From JBBRVP01 sp038246785 (GTDB lineage: Bacteria; Actinomycetota; Actinomycetes; Jiangellales; Jiangellaceae), in contig JBBRVP010000042.1 of NCBI GenBank assembly GCA_038246785.1, positions 1-31,480 on the forward strand: a stretch of 31,480 nucleotides of DNA, written 5' to 3'. The notes under the pieces are model-generated. The model did not search any database. It saw only the letters and a list, made by a program, of their open reading frames with translations, and was not told the origin of the DNA. The first letter of the stretch is position 1; the number at the start of each line of letters is the position of its first letter. Below are positions 7,590 through 16,800 of the stretch, piece by piece. Both the position numbers and the translations under genes were made by a program.

Positions 7590-8069
7590 GTGAGCGGGTT
7601 CGAAGTCCTCGTCGGCCTCGGGATCGCGGTGGGCATCGTCGGGATCGTCGTACCCGTGCTGCCCGGCCTGTTGCTGACCTGGGTGGCCGTGCTGGTCTGG
7701 GCCACCGAGGTTCAGACCACGACGGCCTGGGCCGTGCTCGCGGTGTCCACCGGCCTGATTGGTGCCTCGCAGGTGGTGAAGTACCTCGTCCCCGGCCGCC
7801 GGATGAGGGCTGCTGGCGTCCCCAACCGGACGCTGTGGCTGGCCGCCGCGCTCGGTGTGGTCGGCTTCTTCGTCGTGCCCGTCGTGGGGCTGCCGCTCGG
7901 TTTCGTCCTCGGCGTCTACCTCGCCGAGCGAGCCCGGGTGCGCACCCATGCCGCCGCCTGGACGTCCACGGTCCTCGCGCTCAAGGCCGTCGGGGTCTCG
8001 GTGGCCATCGAGCTGGCGGCCGGGCTGCTCGTGGCCGCCACCTGGGCGACCACCGTGGTCGCCACGTAA
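7590..8069 (+). CDS. DUF456 family membrane protein
   Basis: 159 residues. The length, hydrophobic pattern and glycine-rich helices (VGIAVGIVGIVVPVLPG, LGVVGFFVVPVVGLPLGFVLG) match the DUF456 family: helical hairpins with GxxGxxxPxxPG-like motifs, a basic loop PGRRMRAAGVPN, and a further hairpin at the C-terminus. The biochemical role of the family is not known. The GTG start at 7590 is supported by the TAGGGT box 6 bases upstream and by the hydrophobic segment starting at once. It is followed after 40 bases by the aminotransferase gene, which has its own TACCGT box, so the two are probably separate transcripts. Confidence 0.82.
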   Translation: MSGFEVLVGLGIAVGIVGIVVPVLPGLLLTWVAVLVWATEVQTTTAWAVLAVSTGLIGASQVVKYLVPGRRMRAAGVPNRTLWLAAALGVVGFFVVPVVGLPLGFVLGVYLAERARVRTHAAAWTSTVLALKAVGVSVAIELAAGLLVAATWATTVVAT

Positions 8070-8097
8070 GAGTGGGGTCACCGCCCCGCGGCGCCGC

Positions 8098-8103
8098 TAC
8101 CGT
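8098..8103 (+). promoter_or_regulatory. -10 box of a leaderless promoter (class-V aminotransferase)
   Basis: TACCGT fits TANNNT and ends 6 bases before the GTG at 8110. It decides that GTG as the start, although the frame is open further upstream inside the DUF456 gene. Confidence 0.55.
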
Positions 8104-8109
8104 GGCAGC

Positions 8110-9849
8110 GTGCCCAGCTCGTACGCCGTCCCGTCGCGCTCCGCCGACCTCCCTGAACCGCCGCTGCTGGAGCGCATCCGCCGCGGCGTGATCGGCGACG
8201 ACCAGTGCATGGACGGGCCGTACGGCGTGCGCCGGGTCACCTACGCCGACTACACCGCCTCGGGCCGGGCGCTGGACTTCCTCGAGGACTTCATCCGCAC
8301 GGAGGTGCTGCCCCGCTACGCCAACACGCACACGGAGTCCTCCGGGACCGGCCTGCAGACGACGCGGCTGCGCGAGGACGCCCGTCAGATCGTCAAGGAC
8401 GCCGTCGGCGGCGACGCCTCGACCTGCGTGCTGTTCACCGGCTCCGGCGCGACGGGGGCGGTCGACAAGCTCGTCGGCATCCTCGGACTGCGCATCCCCA
8501 GCGCGCTGGAGGACCGCTGGCACCTTTCCGACGCCATCCCGCCCGACCAGCGGCCCGTGGTGCTCACCGGCCCGTTCGAGCACCACTCCAACGAGCTGCC
8601 GTGGCGGGAGTCGATCGCCGACGTCGTACGGATCCACGAGGACGCCGACGGGCACATCGACGTGGCCGAGTTGGAGCAGGCGCTGCAGACCTACCGCGAA
8701 CGACCCCTGGTCATCGGCTCGTTCTCGGCCGCCAGCAACGTCACCGGCATCATCAGCGACACCTGCGCGATCAGCGACCTTCTGCACCGCTACGGCGCGC
8801 TGGCGTTCTGGGACTTCGCCGCCGCAGCGCCCTACGTCGACATCGAGATGTCGCCGCACTGCCCGGACCACCCGCTCGCGGCCAAGGACGCCGTCGTCTT
8901 CTCCCCGCACAAGTTCGTCGGCGGTCCTGGCACCCCGGGAGTGCTCGTGGTGCGACGAGGGCTCCTGACCAACCGCGTGCCGGTCGTCGTCGGCGGCGGC
9001 ACGGTCGCCTACGTCAACCCAGACGTCCACCTCTACCTGACCGACCCCGAGCACCGGGAGGAGGCCGGCACCCCCGCGATCGTGGAGTCGATCCGGGCCG
9101 GGCTCGTCGTGCAGCTCAAGCAGGCCGTCGGCACCGAGGTGATCCGCGCCCACGAGGCCGACTACGTGCGCCGGGCCGTCACCTCGTGGATGGCCAACCC
9201 GGCCATCAGCGTGCTCGGCAACCTCGCCGCCGAACGGCTCTCGATCGTGTCCTTCACCGTACGCCGGCCCGGGGGGCGCTTCCTGCACCACAACGCCGTC
9301 GTCGCCCTGCTCAACGACCTGTTCGGCGTGCAGTCCCGCGGCGGGTGCTCGTGCGCCGGCCCCTACGGGCACCGGCTGCTCGGCATCGACGTCGAGCGCT
9401 CGCGGGCGTACGAGCGGGAGATCACCTCCGGCTGCGAGGGCATCAAGCCGGGCTGGGTGCGCGTCAACGTCAACTACTTCGTCTCCGAGGCGGTGTTCCG
9501 CTACCTCGTCGAGGCGGTGCACCTCGTCGCCGAGCACGGGCACCGGCTGCTGCCGGACTACCACTTCGACCCCACGACCGGGCTGTGGCGGCACCGCGCC
9601 GGCCCGGTCGAGCCGCCGGTCCGGCTGCACCAGGTGCACTACGGCCCCGACGGCGAGATGCGCTTCCCGGTCGTGCACCGCACGGCGCCGGAGTCGGCCC
9701 TGCCCGGCTACCTCGAGCAGGCGCGAGATCTGCTGCTGTCCCGCGCAGCGGCCGACCACGACGACGCCGCCGCGGACCTGCTCTCGGCTGACTTCGAGCA
9801 GCTGCGGTGGTTCGAGCTGCCGCGCGCCTGCCTGGCGACGACCGGATGA
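8110..9849 (+). CDS. Class-V aminotransferase / cysteine-desulfurase-like PLP enzyme
   Basis: 579 residues, longer than SufS/IscS (~400). Class-V fold features are seen in order: THTESSGTGLQTTRLREDAR early on, a phosphate-binding FTGSGATGAVDKL, EHHSNELPWRE, a cofactor-stacking region with WDFAAAAPYVDI, and the PLP lysine K268 in SPHKFVGGPGTPGVL. A cysteine pair C413/C415 lies in SRGGCSCAGPYGH, near where cysteine desulfurases carry their active-site cysteine loop. About 100 extra residues at the C-terminus have no motif I know. The substrate is unknown; it may be a desulfurase/lyase or an aminotransferase. The start is set by the TACCGT box at 8098. It ends 43 bases before the convergent glycosyltransferase gene. 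Confidence 0.82.
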   Translation: MPSSYAVPSRSADLPEPPLLERIRRGVIGDDQCMDGPYGVRRVTYADYTASGRALDFLEDFIRTEVLPRYANTHTESSGTGLQTTRLREDARQIVKDAVGGDASTCVLFTGSGATGAVDKLVGILGLRIPSALEDRWHLSDAIPPDQRPVVLTGPFEHHSNELPWRESIADVVRIHEDADGHIDVAELEQALQTYRERPLVIGSFSAASNVTGIISDTCAISDLLHRYGALAFWDFAAAAPYVDIEMSPHCPDHPLAAKDAVVFSPHKFVGGPGTPGVLVVRRGLLTNRVPVVVGGGTVAYVNPDVHLYLTDPEHREEAGTPAIVESIRAGLVVQLKQAVGTEVIRAHEADYVRRAVTSWMANPAISVLGNLAAERLSIVSFTVRRPGGRFLHHNAVVALLNDLFGVQSRGGCSCAGPYGHRLLGIDVERSRAYEREITSGCEGIKPGWVRVNVNYFVSEAVFRYLVEAVHLVAEHGHRLLPDYHFDPTTGLWRHRAGPVEPPVRLHQVHYGPDGEMRFPVVHRTAPESALPGYLEQARDLLLSRAAADHDDAAADLLSADFEQLRWFELPRACLATTG

Positions 9850-9892
9850 ACCCGGCCGAGCGGCGGTGCCTCAGCCGCCGCGCGGATCGGCG

Positions 9893-11020
9893 TCAGCGGG
9901 CGACGAGGGAGGCGGCGCGGCCGTACGCCGTGTCGCACCGGGTCAGGACGTCGGGCCAGCCCACGGCCGGCGGCTCGGCCCGGCTCAGCCGCGCCATCCG
10001 TGTCCGCTCCGGCTCGTCCGCGGCGAGGCGCCACACCGCGTCGGCGAGGCCGGCGTCGTCGGCCGCGATGAGGCCGTGCCGGCCGTCCCGTACGAACTCG
10101 CCGATGCCCGTGCCGGCCTTGGCGACGACGGGCACCCCGGCGCAGCGCGCCTCCAGTGCGGCGATCCCGAACGACTCGAGGTTGGCCGAGGACACGAAGA
10201 CGTCCGCGCGCCGGTAGAGCTCGCGGATCTCCGCCCGGCCCCGCCGTCCGGCCAGGTGGACCCACCCGGCCATGCCGTGCCGGCGCAGGTACGCCTGCAG
10301 CGCGCCCCGCTCGGGGCCGTCACCGACGATGCTCGCCTGCAGCCGCACCGACGGCTCGAGCCGCTCGCGGGCGGCGCGCAGCGCCTGCAGCAGGGCGCGG
10401 GGGCGCTTGCGCGGGGCCAGCCGCATGACGGCGACCAGCCGGACGTCAGCCGGGTCGCGCGGCAGCGGGTCGACGGCCCACAGGGACGGGTCGAGCCCGT
10501 TGGGGATGGTGTCCACCACCGTGCCCGGCCGTGCCGCGGCACGCACGTCGCGGGCGGCGGCCTCGCTGACCGCCGTCCAGGCGACGGGCCAGCGCGACCA
10601 CCCGGTCAGCCGGTCGAGCCCCGCGAAGCCCCAGCGCGCGGGTCCCCACAGGCAGTGCTCGGTCACCACCGTCGGCTGCCCGCGCCGCACGGCGACCCGC
10701 ACCGCCGGCACCGCGAACGGCGACACGACGCCGTGGTGGACGTGCACGACGTCGTACATCCCCCGCGCCAGCACCTCGTCCACGAGACGCCCGGCTCGCG
10801 GGTTCACCGGCAGCTCCCAGGGCAGGTCGGCGGTGAGCCGGTGCACGGGGACGCCCTCGACGACCTCGTGCTCGGTGCGGTCGTGCCGGGCGCGCGGCGT
10901 GGCGGTGACCACCTCCGCGCCGAGGCCGGCCGCGCGCTGGTGGCGGGCCAGGTCGTGCACCTGCACCTCGATACCGCCCAGCCGGGGCAGGTAGCAGTCG
11001 GAGACGTGGGCCACCCGCAC
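9893..11020 (-). CDS. GT4-family glycosyltransferase
   Basis: 375 residues with a GT-B fold. The N-terminal acceptor domain starts VRVAHVSDCYLPRLGGIE, with the glycine loop typical of GT4 enzymes. The C-terminal domain has an IVGDGPERGALQ strand-loop and the E-x7-E motif in ESFGIAALE, which binds the sugar nucleotide. It should move a sugar from an NDP-sugar to an acceptor on the cytoplasmic side. No signal or membrane segment is seen. The GTG at 11020 is chosen because TAGGGT on this strand ends 7 bases upstream; a second GTG lies at 11014. It is divergent from the PIG-L deacetylase gene with 35 bases between starts, an arrangement that recalls GT/deacetylase pairs such as MshA/MshB, but I have no evidence that it makes mycothiol. 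Confidence 0.85.
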   Translation of the reverse strand: MRVAHVSDCYLPRLGGIEVQVHDLARHQRAAGLGAEVVTATPRARHDRTEHEVVEGVPVHRLTADLPWELPVNPRAGRLVDEVLARGMYDVVHVHHGVVSPFAVPAVRVAVRRGQPTVVTEHCLWGPARWGFAGLDRLTGWSRWPVAWTAVSEAAARDVRAAARPGTVVDTIPNGLDPSLWAVDPLPRDPADVRLVAVMRLAPRKRPRALLQALRAARERLEPSVRLQASIVGDGPERGALQAYLRRHGMAGWVHLAGRRGRAEIRELYRRADVFVSSANLESFGIAALEARCAGVPVVAKAGTGIGEFVRDGRHGLIAADDAGLADAVWRLAADEPERTRMARLSRAEPPAVGWPDVLTRCDTAYGRAASLVAR

Positions 11021-11027
11021 CCGGGCG

Positions 11028-11033
11028 ACCCTA
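11028..11033 (-). promoter_or_regulatory. -10 box of a leaderless promoter (glycosyltransferase)
   Basis: Minus-strand TAGGGT ends 7 bases before the GTG at 11020. Its -35 region would lie at about 11050-11056, over the start of the divergent deacetylase gene. Confidence 0.5.
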
Positions 11034-11043
11034 GCGGGGCCGC

Positions 11044-11049
11044 CACACT
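11044..11049 (+). promoter_or_regulatory. possible -10 box of a leaderless promoter (PIG-L deacetylase)
   Basis: CACACT ends 6 bases before the GTG at 11056. It has the A at position 2 and T at position 6 of TANNNT but C at position 1. It lies only 10 bases from the -10 box of the divergent gene. Confidence 0.35.
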
Positions 11050-11055
11050 GGCTCG

Positions 11056-11874
11056 GTGCCCCGCGACGGCCCGTACACGATCGTCTTCTTCCACGCCCAC
11101 CCGGACGACGAAGCGCTGCTGACCGCCGGCACGATGGCCCGGCTCGCCGTCGAGGGGCACCGCGTGGTGCTCGTGGTGGCCACGGCGGGCGAGGTGGGCG
11201 AGGCGGCAGCGGAGTACGCCGAGGGGCCCGGGCTGGGCGAGCGCCGGCGGGCCGAACTGGCCCGCTCGGCCGAGGTGCTCGGCTGCGCTCGCACGGCTGT
11301 GCTCGGCTACGGCGACTCCGGACTGGACGGCGCCGCACCGGGACGCAGCTTCGTTGCTGTCCCGGTCGAGGAGTCCGCGGCGGCGCTGGCCGCTGTGCTG
11401 CGCGAGGAGCGGGCCGATGCGGTGACCGTGTACGACCCGCACGGCGGCTACGGGCACCCCGACCACATCCGGGTGCACACGGTCGGCACGACCGCCGCGC
11501 GGCTCGCTGGGACGCCGCTCGTCCTGGAGGCGACCGTCGACCGCACGCCGCTGGTGCGTGCGGTGCGGTTGCTCCGGCTGGCCAGGCTCGTGCCCGCGGA
11601 CGTGGCTCGCTCGTTCGCCGCGGCGTACAGCCCGCGGGGCGCGCTCACCCACGCCGTCGACGTGCGGGCACAGGCCGACGCCAAGCGTGCGGCGATGGCG
11701 GCCCACGCCAGCCAAGCAACCTCCGGCGGCGGCGGCGACCGCACGCTTGCCGCGTTCCTGCGCTTGCCCGGGCCGCTGTTCCGGCTCGCTTTCGGACGTG
11801 AGTGGTACGTCGAGCACGGCCGACGGCCCGGCGGAGCCCTTCTCGACGACGTCTTCGCTACCGTGCGGGCGTAA
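11056..11874 (+). CDS. PIG-L/LmbE-family deacetylase
   Basis: 272 residues. The zinc-binding motif AHPDDE lies at residues 14-19 and the second one, HPDH, at 134-137 in GGYGHPDHIRVH. These define the PIG-L (LmbE) family, which removes acetyl groups from GlcNAc-type substrates. Well-studied actinobacterial members are MshB and Mca of mycothiol metabolism; this one cannot be assigned to either by eye. The GTG start gives a direct entry into the IVFFHAHPDDE strand. The divergent glycosyltransferase and the following membrane protein, whose formal start overlaps this gene, suggest a shared glycoconjugate pathway. There is no signal peptide, so it acts in the cytoplasm. Confidence 0.88.
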   Translation: MPRDGPYTIVFFHAHPDDEALLTAGTMARLAVEGHRVVLVVATAGEVGEAAAEYAEGPGLGERRRAELARSAEVLGCARTAVLGYGDSGLDGAAPGRSFVAVPVEESAAALAAVLREERADAVTVYDPHGGYGHPDHIRVHTVGTTAARLAGTPLVLEATVDRTPLVRAVRLLRLARLVPADVARSFAAAYSPRGALTHAVDVRAQADAKRAAMAAHASQATSGGGGDRTLAAFLRLPGPLFRLAFGREWYVEHGRRPGGALLDDVFATVRA

Positions 11875-12971
11875 GGCCGCGCTCCGGCAGCCTGCACCAC
11901 GAGCCCCGGACGGAGGACGAGGCCGCCCTGACGATCTCGACGGGGGGACGCTGGCGCGGGGTCCTGCAGGCATCGGTCTCTCTCGCCGTCGCCGTCGTGC
12001 TGCTCTGGCTCCTGCTGCCCCGGGTCACCGGGGCGGCGTGGGCCGACATCTGGCACCGGCTGGAGGTTCTGGCACCGCAGGAGATTGCCGGCCTGTTCGG
12101 GCTGTGGATCGTCGGCCTCTACGCATACGCCTTCGCCCTCGCCGCCTGCCTGCCCGGCCTCACCCGCGGGCAGGCGATGGTGGTCAACATCGTGGGCAGC
12201 GGCGTGTCCAACCTGGCGCCGTTCGGTGGTACGGCGGGGGTCGCGGTCTCCTGGTGGCTGGTGCGGGGCTGGGGCTTCGGCACCGAGGCGTTCGCGCTGG
12301 TCACCGCGGTGTCGTGGCTGCTCAACATGGTCGCCAAGGCCGTGCTGCCGGTGGTGTCCGCCGTCGTGCTGCTGGTGTCGGGAATGCACGTCGCCGCCCC
12401 GGTGCGGGAGGCGGCCGCCGCCGGAGCGGTCGTGTTCGGCGTGCTCGGCGCCGTTGTCGTCGGCTCCTTGGCCAGCGACACGGTCGCGACGCGCACAGCG
12501 AGCTGGGCCGGCGCGGTTGCGCGAGCCGCCCAACGACTCGTCCGCTCGCGCCGCCAGGTCGAGTGGGAACGGTCCGTCCAGCGGCTCCGGGTACACACGC
12601 GTGGGCTGTTCGCCGACCACTGGCCCACGATGCTGATGGCGATGCTCGCCTACAACGGCCTGCAGGCGCTGTTGATGGCCGGGTGCTTGTGGGTGGTCGG
12701 CGGGCCCACGGGCTTCGCCGAGGTGCTGGCGGCGTTCGCCTGCGGACGGCTGCTCACCTCGGTGGTGGTGACCCCTGGAGGCACCGGCTTCGCCGAGACC
12801 GGCGCGGCCGCGGTCCTCGTCGCGCTCGGCGGTGACCCTGCGGCGAGCGTGGCCGGCGTGCTGCTGTTCAGCGTCTTCACGTACGTGCTGGAGATCCCCG
12901 GCGCGGGAGTCGGGTGGATCACCTACCTTACGGTGCGCCGCTGGCGTAGACCGCTGGGGACGCGTGGCTAG
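11802..12971 (+). CDS. UPF0104 / lysylphosphatidylglycerol-synthase-like transmembrane protein
   Basis: Up to 389 residues with about eight hydrophobic segments. It has features of the LPG-synthase transmembrane (UPF0104) family: SGVSNLAPFGGTAGVAVSWWLVRG in the middle and VTPGGTGFAETGAAAVLVALG near the C-terminus. It lacks the soluble catalytic domain of MprF, so it is more likely a flippase/transport-type protein than a synthase. The only ATG/GTG/TTG start that keeps the first helix is GTG 11802, which overlaps the deacetylase gene by 73 bases and gives a basic, non-native-looking leader. A CTG at 11928-11930 has GGAGGA (11912-11917) 10 bases upstream and would start at LTISTGGRWRGVL. I think the CTG start is real. 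The C-terminus overlaps the convergent regulator gene by 4 bases. Confidence 0.82.
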   Translation: MVRRARPTARRSPSRRRLRYRAGVRPRSGSLHHEPRTEDEAALTISTGGRWRGVLQASVSLAVAVVLLWLLLPRVTGAAWADIWHRLEVLAPQEIAGLFGLWIVGLYAYAFALAACLPGLTRGQAMVVNIVGSGVSNLAPFGGTAGVAVSWWLVRGWGFGTEAFALVTAVSWLLNMVAKAVLPVVSAVVLLVSGMHVAAPVREAAAAGAVVFGVLGAVVVGSLASDTVATRTASWAGAVARAAQRLVRSRRQVEWERSVQRLRVHTRGLFADHWPTMLMAMLAYNGLQALLMAGCLWVVGGPTGFAEVLAAFACGRLLTSVVVTPGGTGFAETGAAAVLVALGGDPAASVAGVLLFSVFTYVLEIPGAGVGWITYLTVRRWRRPLGTRG

Positions 12972-13711
12972 GGACGGTCCGCGGTGCCCGGCCGGGGCCG
13001 AGTGGTGATGTCTGGGCGGCGAGCGAGGCGGGCGATGCACAGGTCGGGCTCGACGAACGGCTCGAGCCGCTCGGTGCCGAGGGGCGCGTCGAGGGCGGCG
13101 AGCACGCCTTGCATGAGGCCGAGGTGGATGCCGCAGACAACGTCCTGGTGCTTGGCCGCGACTTCGCGGAACGGGCAGTGGTGCAGCAGGATCTGCCGTC
13201 GGCCTCCGGCGGTCTTGGACTCGGGGGCGAAGCCGATGTCCGCCAGGGCCTCGAGCAGGCGCCGGGTGGCGGCGGCGGCGTCCATCCGCTCGAACGGGCC
13301 GGGTCGCTCGGCCAGGTAGCGCCCCCACTCGCGCCCTGCCCGTTGAGCGGCCCGCGCTGGTTGCGGGGTCTGGGTGGCGACGAAACTAGCGAGGATCTCG
13401 GCGAGCAGCTGGTAACTGCGGGCGCCCACCCGGGCTCCTCCGGGACTGGCCGTGTACAGAGTACGGGGGCGCCCCGGTCGCTTGCGCTCCTCGCGCTTGC
13501 GCTGTGCGGCGCCGGCATCGACGAGGCCGTCGAGGTGGAGGCGTGCGCTGTTCGCGTGCAAGCCGACTCGTTCGGCCACCTCGACCACGGTGAGCGGCCG
13601 GGCGGCGTCCTGCACCACGGCGAGCACCCGAGAGCGGCTCTCCCCGAACGGGGACAGCGGCACGGGGTCGGTCCACCGCGGCGGCGGCCCCATCATGGGT
13701 CCATTTTTCAT
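12968..13711 (-). CDS. COG2345-type winged-helix regulator with three cysteines (SufR-like), divergent from narG
   Basis: 247 residues. An N-terminal winged helix-turn-helix (about 25-88: SRVLAVVQ...TVVEVAERVGLHANSARLHLDGLVDAG, then a basic wing RKREERKRPGRPRTLY) is followed by an all-alpha/beta sensor domain. The protein has exactly three cysteines: C179 (HHCPFREVA), C193 (VVCGIH) and C225 (DLCIARL). SufR-type members of this family bind an iron-sulfur cluster through cysteines at similar places, and CPFREVA/CPYR-like segments recur there. Binding of a cluster here is inference. Its divergent position 110 bases from narG suggests that it controls narGHJI. Starts at 13711, 13696 and 13693 are possible. 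AAAAAT ends 6 bases before 13696, so a leaderless start there is a fair alternative. The stop overlaps the convergent membrane-protein gene by 4 bases. Confidence 0.82.
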   Translation of the reverse strand: MKNGPMMGPPPRWTDPVPLSPFGESRSRVLAVVQDAARPLTVVEVAERVGLHANSARLHLDGLVDAGAAQRKREERKRPGRPRTLYTASPGGARVGARSYQLLAEILASFVATQTPQPARAAQRAGREWGRYLAERPGPFERMDAAAATRRLLEALADIGFAPESKTAGGRRQILLHHCPFREVAAKHQDVVCGIHLGLMQGVLAALDAPLGTERLEPFVEPDLCIARLARRPDITTRPRPGTADRP

Positions 13712-13768
13712 TGATCTTCGGTGGAAACGCAATCGGGGGGGAGGGTAGGAAGCGCTCACCGCAGTGGC

Positions 13769-13774
13769 TAGGGT
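13769..13774 (+). promoter_or_regulatory. possible -10 box for the nar operon
   Basis: TAGGGT in the 110-base gap upstream of narG would give a leader of roughly 40 bases. The -35 region is not convincing, as expected for an activator-dependent promoter. The same gap holds an unusually AT-rich patch at about 13702-13718, next to the start of the divergent regulator gene. Confidence 0.3.
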
Positions 13775-13821
13775 CGGCAGCGCCGGGGTCCACGTGATGC
13801 TCAGCCGCGCGAGGTGATCGG

Positions 13822-16800
13822 ATGGTCGAGACAACGAGGAACCGCGGCCTGCTGGCGCCGCTGCTGCCGGCCGGTGAGCCGGTCGAGCAGTTGCTGCGCA
13901 AGGCGCAGTTCTTCCAACCCGGCACGCCGACACCCGACTTCCGCGAGCTGCACCGCAGCGGTGGCCGGGATGCCGAGGCCTTCCATCACGAGCGCTGGCG
14001 GCACGACAAGGTCGTCCGCTCCACCCACGGCGTCAACTGCACCGGGTCCTGCTCGTGGAAGGTGTACGTCAAGGACGGCATCATCACCTGGGAGACCCAG
14101 CAGACCGACTATCCGTCGGTCGGCCCGGACTCCCCCGAGTACGAGCCGCGCGGGTGCCCGCGCGGCGCCTCGTTCTCCTGGTACACCTACTCACCGGCGC
14201 GGGTGCGCTACCCGTACGTCCGCGGGCCGCTGCTGGAGATCTGGCGGGAGGCGCGGTCACGGCTGGACGACCCGGTACTCGCGTGGGCCGAGATCACCTC
14301 CGATCCCGAGCGCACCGCCCTGTACAAGGGCACCCGGGGCAAGGGTGGGTTCGTCCGCTCGACCTGGCCCGAGGTCAGCGAGCTCATCGCCGCAGCGCAC
14401 GTGCACACGATCAAGGAGTTCGGCCCGGACCGGGTGGTGGGGTTCTCCCCGATCCCGGCGATGTCGCAGGTGTCCTACTCGGCCGGCACCCGGTTCCTGT
14501 CGATGATCGGCGGGACGATCCTGTCGTTCTACGACTGGTACGCCGACATGCCGATCGCCTCCCCCCAGGTGTTCGGCGACCAGACCGACGTACCCGAGTC
14601 AGGGGACTGGTGGAACGCCGCGTACCTGATGATCTGGGGCACCAACCTTCCGATCACCCGTACCCCGGACGCCCACTTCATGGTCGAGGCTCGCTACCGC
14701 GGCCAGAAGGTCGTCGTGGTGAGCCCGGACTACTCCGACCACACCAAGTTCGCCGACGACTGGCTGGCCTGCGCACCTGGCACGGACGCGGCGCTCGCGA
14801 TGGCGATGGGCCACGTGGTGCTCAGCGAGTTCTTCCGCGACCGGCAGGTGCCGTACTTCACCGACTACGTCAAGACCTACACCGACCTGCCGTTCCTCGT
14901 GACGTTGCGCGAGCGCGGCGACGCCTGGGTGCCGGACCGGTTCCTCACGGCCGCCGAGCTCGGCGGGCCGGCGGCGGGCCGCGAGCACGCGGCCCACGAG
15001 ACGGTCCTGCTCGACGCGGCCACCGGCGAGCCGTTCGTGCCGAACGGCACGCTGGGAGCGCGCTACGGAGCCGCCGGCGAGGGCCACTGGAACCTCGACC
15101 TCGGCGGCGTCGACCCGACCCTCAGCCTGTACGGCACGCACGAGGACGCCGTGCCGGTCGACCTGGCGCGCTTCGACGTCGGTGAGACGGAGGGCGGTGG
15201 GGTGGTCCGGCGCGGCGTGCCGGTGCGGCGGATCGGTGGGCAGCTGGTCACGACCGTGTTCGACCTGCTGCTGGCGCAGTACGCGGTACCCCGTGACGGC
15301 CTGCCCGGGCAGTGGCCGGCCGGGTACGACGACGCCAGCCAGCCGTACACGCCAGCGTGGCAGGAGGCGATCACGTCGGTACCGGCGCAGGCCGCGACCC
15401 GGGTGGCGCGGGAGTTCGCCCGCACCGCCGAGCTGTCCCACGGCCGATCGATGATCGCGATGGGCGCCGGGACGAACCACTGGTTCCACTCCGACCAGAT
15501 CTACCGCACGTTCTTCACCCTCACCATGCTGTGCGGCTGTCAGGGGGTGAACGGCGGCGGCTGGGCGCACTACGTCGGGCAGGAGAAGGTGCGGCCGCTG
15601 ACCGGCTTCATGCAGATGGCGTTCGCACTGGACTGGCAGCGCCCCACCCGGCACATGACCGGCACGTCGTTCTTCTACCTGCACACCGACCAGTGGCGCT
15701 ACGAGAGCTTCGGCGCAAACGAGCTGGCCAGCCCGCTCGGGCGCGGCCTGTTCCGTGGCCGCGCGTTCGTCGACACCTTGGCGCAGGCGTCCCGGATGGG
15801 CTGGACCCCGTCGCACCCGACGTTCGACCGCAATCCGCTGGCTCTCGCCGAGCAGGCGGCGGCCGCAGGCAAGAGCGTGAACGACTACGTCGTGGCCGAG
15901 CTGCAGGCGGGCCGGCTGCGCTTCGCCGGTGAGGACCCCGACGACCCGGCGAACTTCCCGCGGGTGATGACGGTCTGGCGGGCAAACCTGCTCGGTTCCT
16001 CGGGCAAGGGCATGGAGTACTTCATGCGGCACCTGCTCGGCATCGACGACGCCGTGCGGGCCGACGAGTCTCCCGAGCATCTGCGTCCGAGCGAGGTCAC
16101 CTGGCGCGAGGTGGCCCCGCGGGCCAAGCTCGACCTGGTCACGACCATCGACTTCCGGATGACCAGCACGTGCACCTACTCCGACATCATCCTGCCGGCC
16201 GCGACCTGGTACGAGAAGTACGACATCTCCACCACCGACATGCATCCGTTCGTGCACTCGTTCAACCCGGCCATCGCCCCGCCCTGGGAGACCCGCACCG
16301 ACTTCGACGCCTTCCACACCATCGCCGCCGTCTTCTCCCGGCTGGCCGCCGAGCACCTCGGCGCCCGCACCGATGTGCTCGCCGCACCGCTGGCCCACGA
16401 CACCGCCGACGAACTGGCCCAGCCCGGTGGTGCCGTACGCGACTGGAAGCGTGGCGACTGCGACCCGGTTCCCGGCGTCACGATGCCGCGGCTGGTCACG
16501 ATCGAACGCGACTACGCCGCGGTTGCGGAGAAGATGGCCGCCCTCGGCCCGCTCGTCGAGACCCTGGGCACCGCGGTCAAGGGAGTGAGCTGGAAACCGG
16601 CCGCAGCGGTCGACCTGCTCGGGCGCACCAACGGCCTGGTGCGCGGCGGTGTCGCCGACGGGCGACCGCAGCTCACCCGGGACATCCACCTCGCCGAGGC
16701 GATCCTGGCGCTGTCCGGCACGACCAACGGCCAGGTCGCCGTCCAGGGCTGGAAGGCTCTGGAAGAGCGCACCGGGGTCCACTTGGCCGATCTGGCCGAG

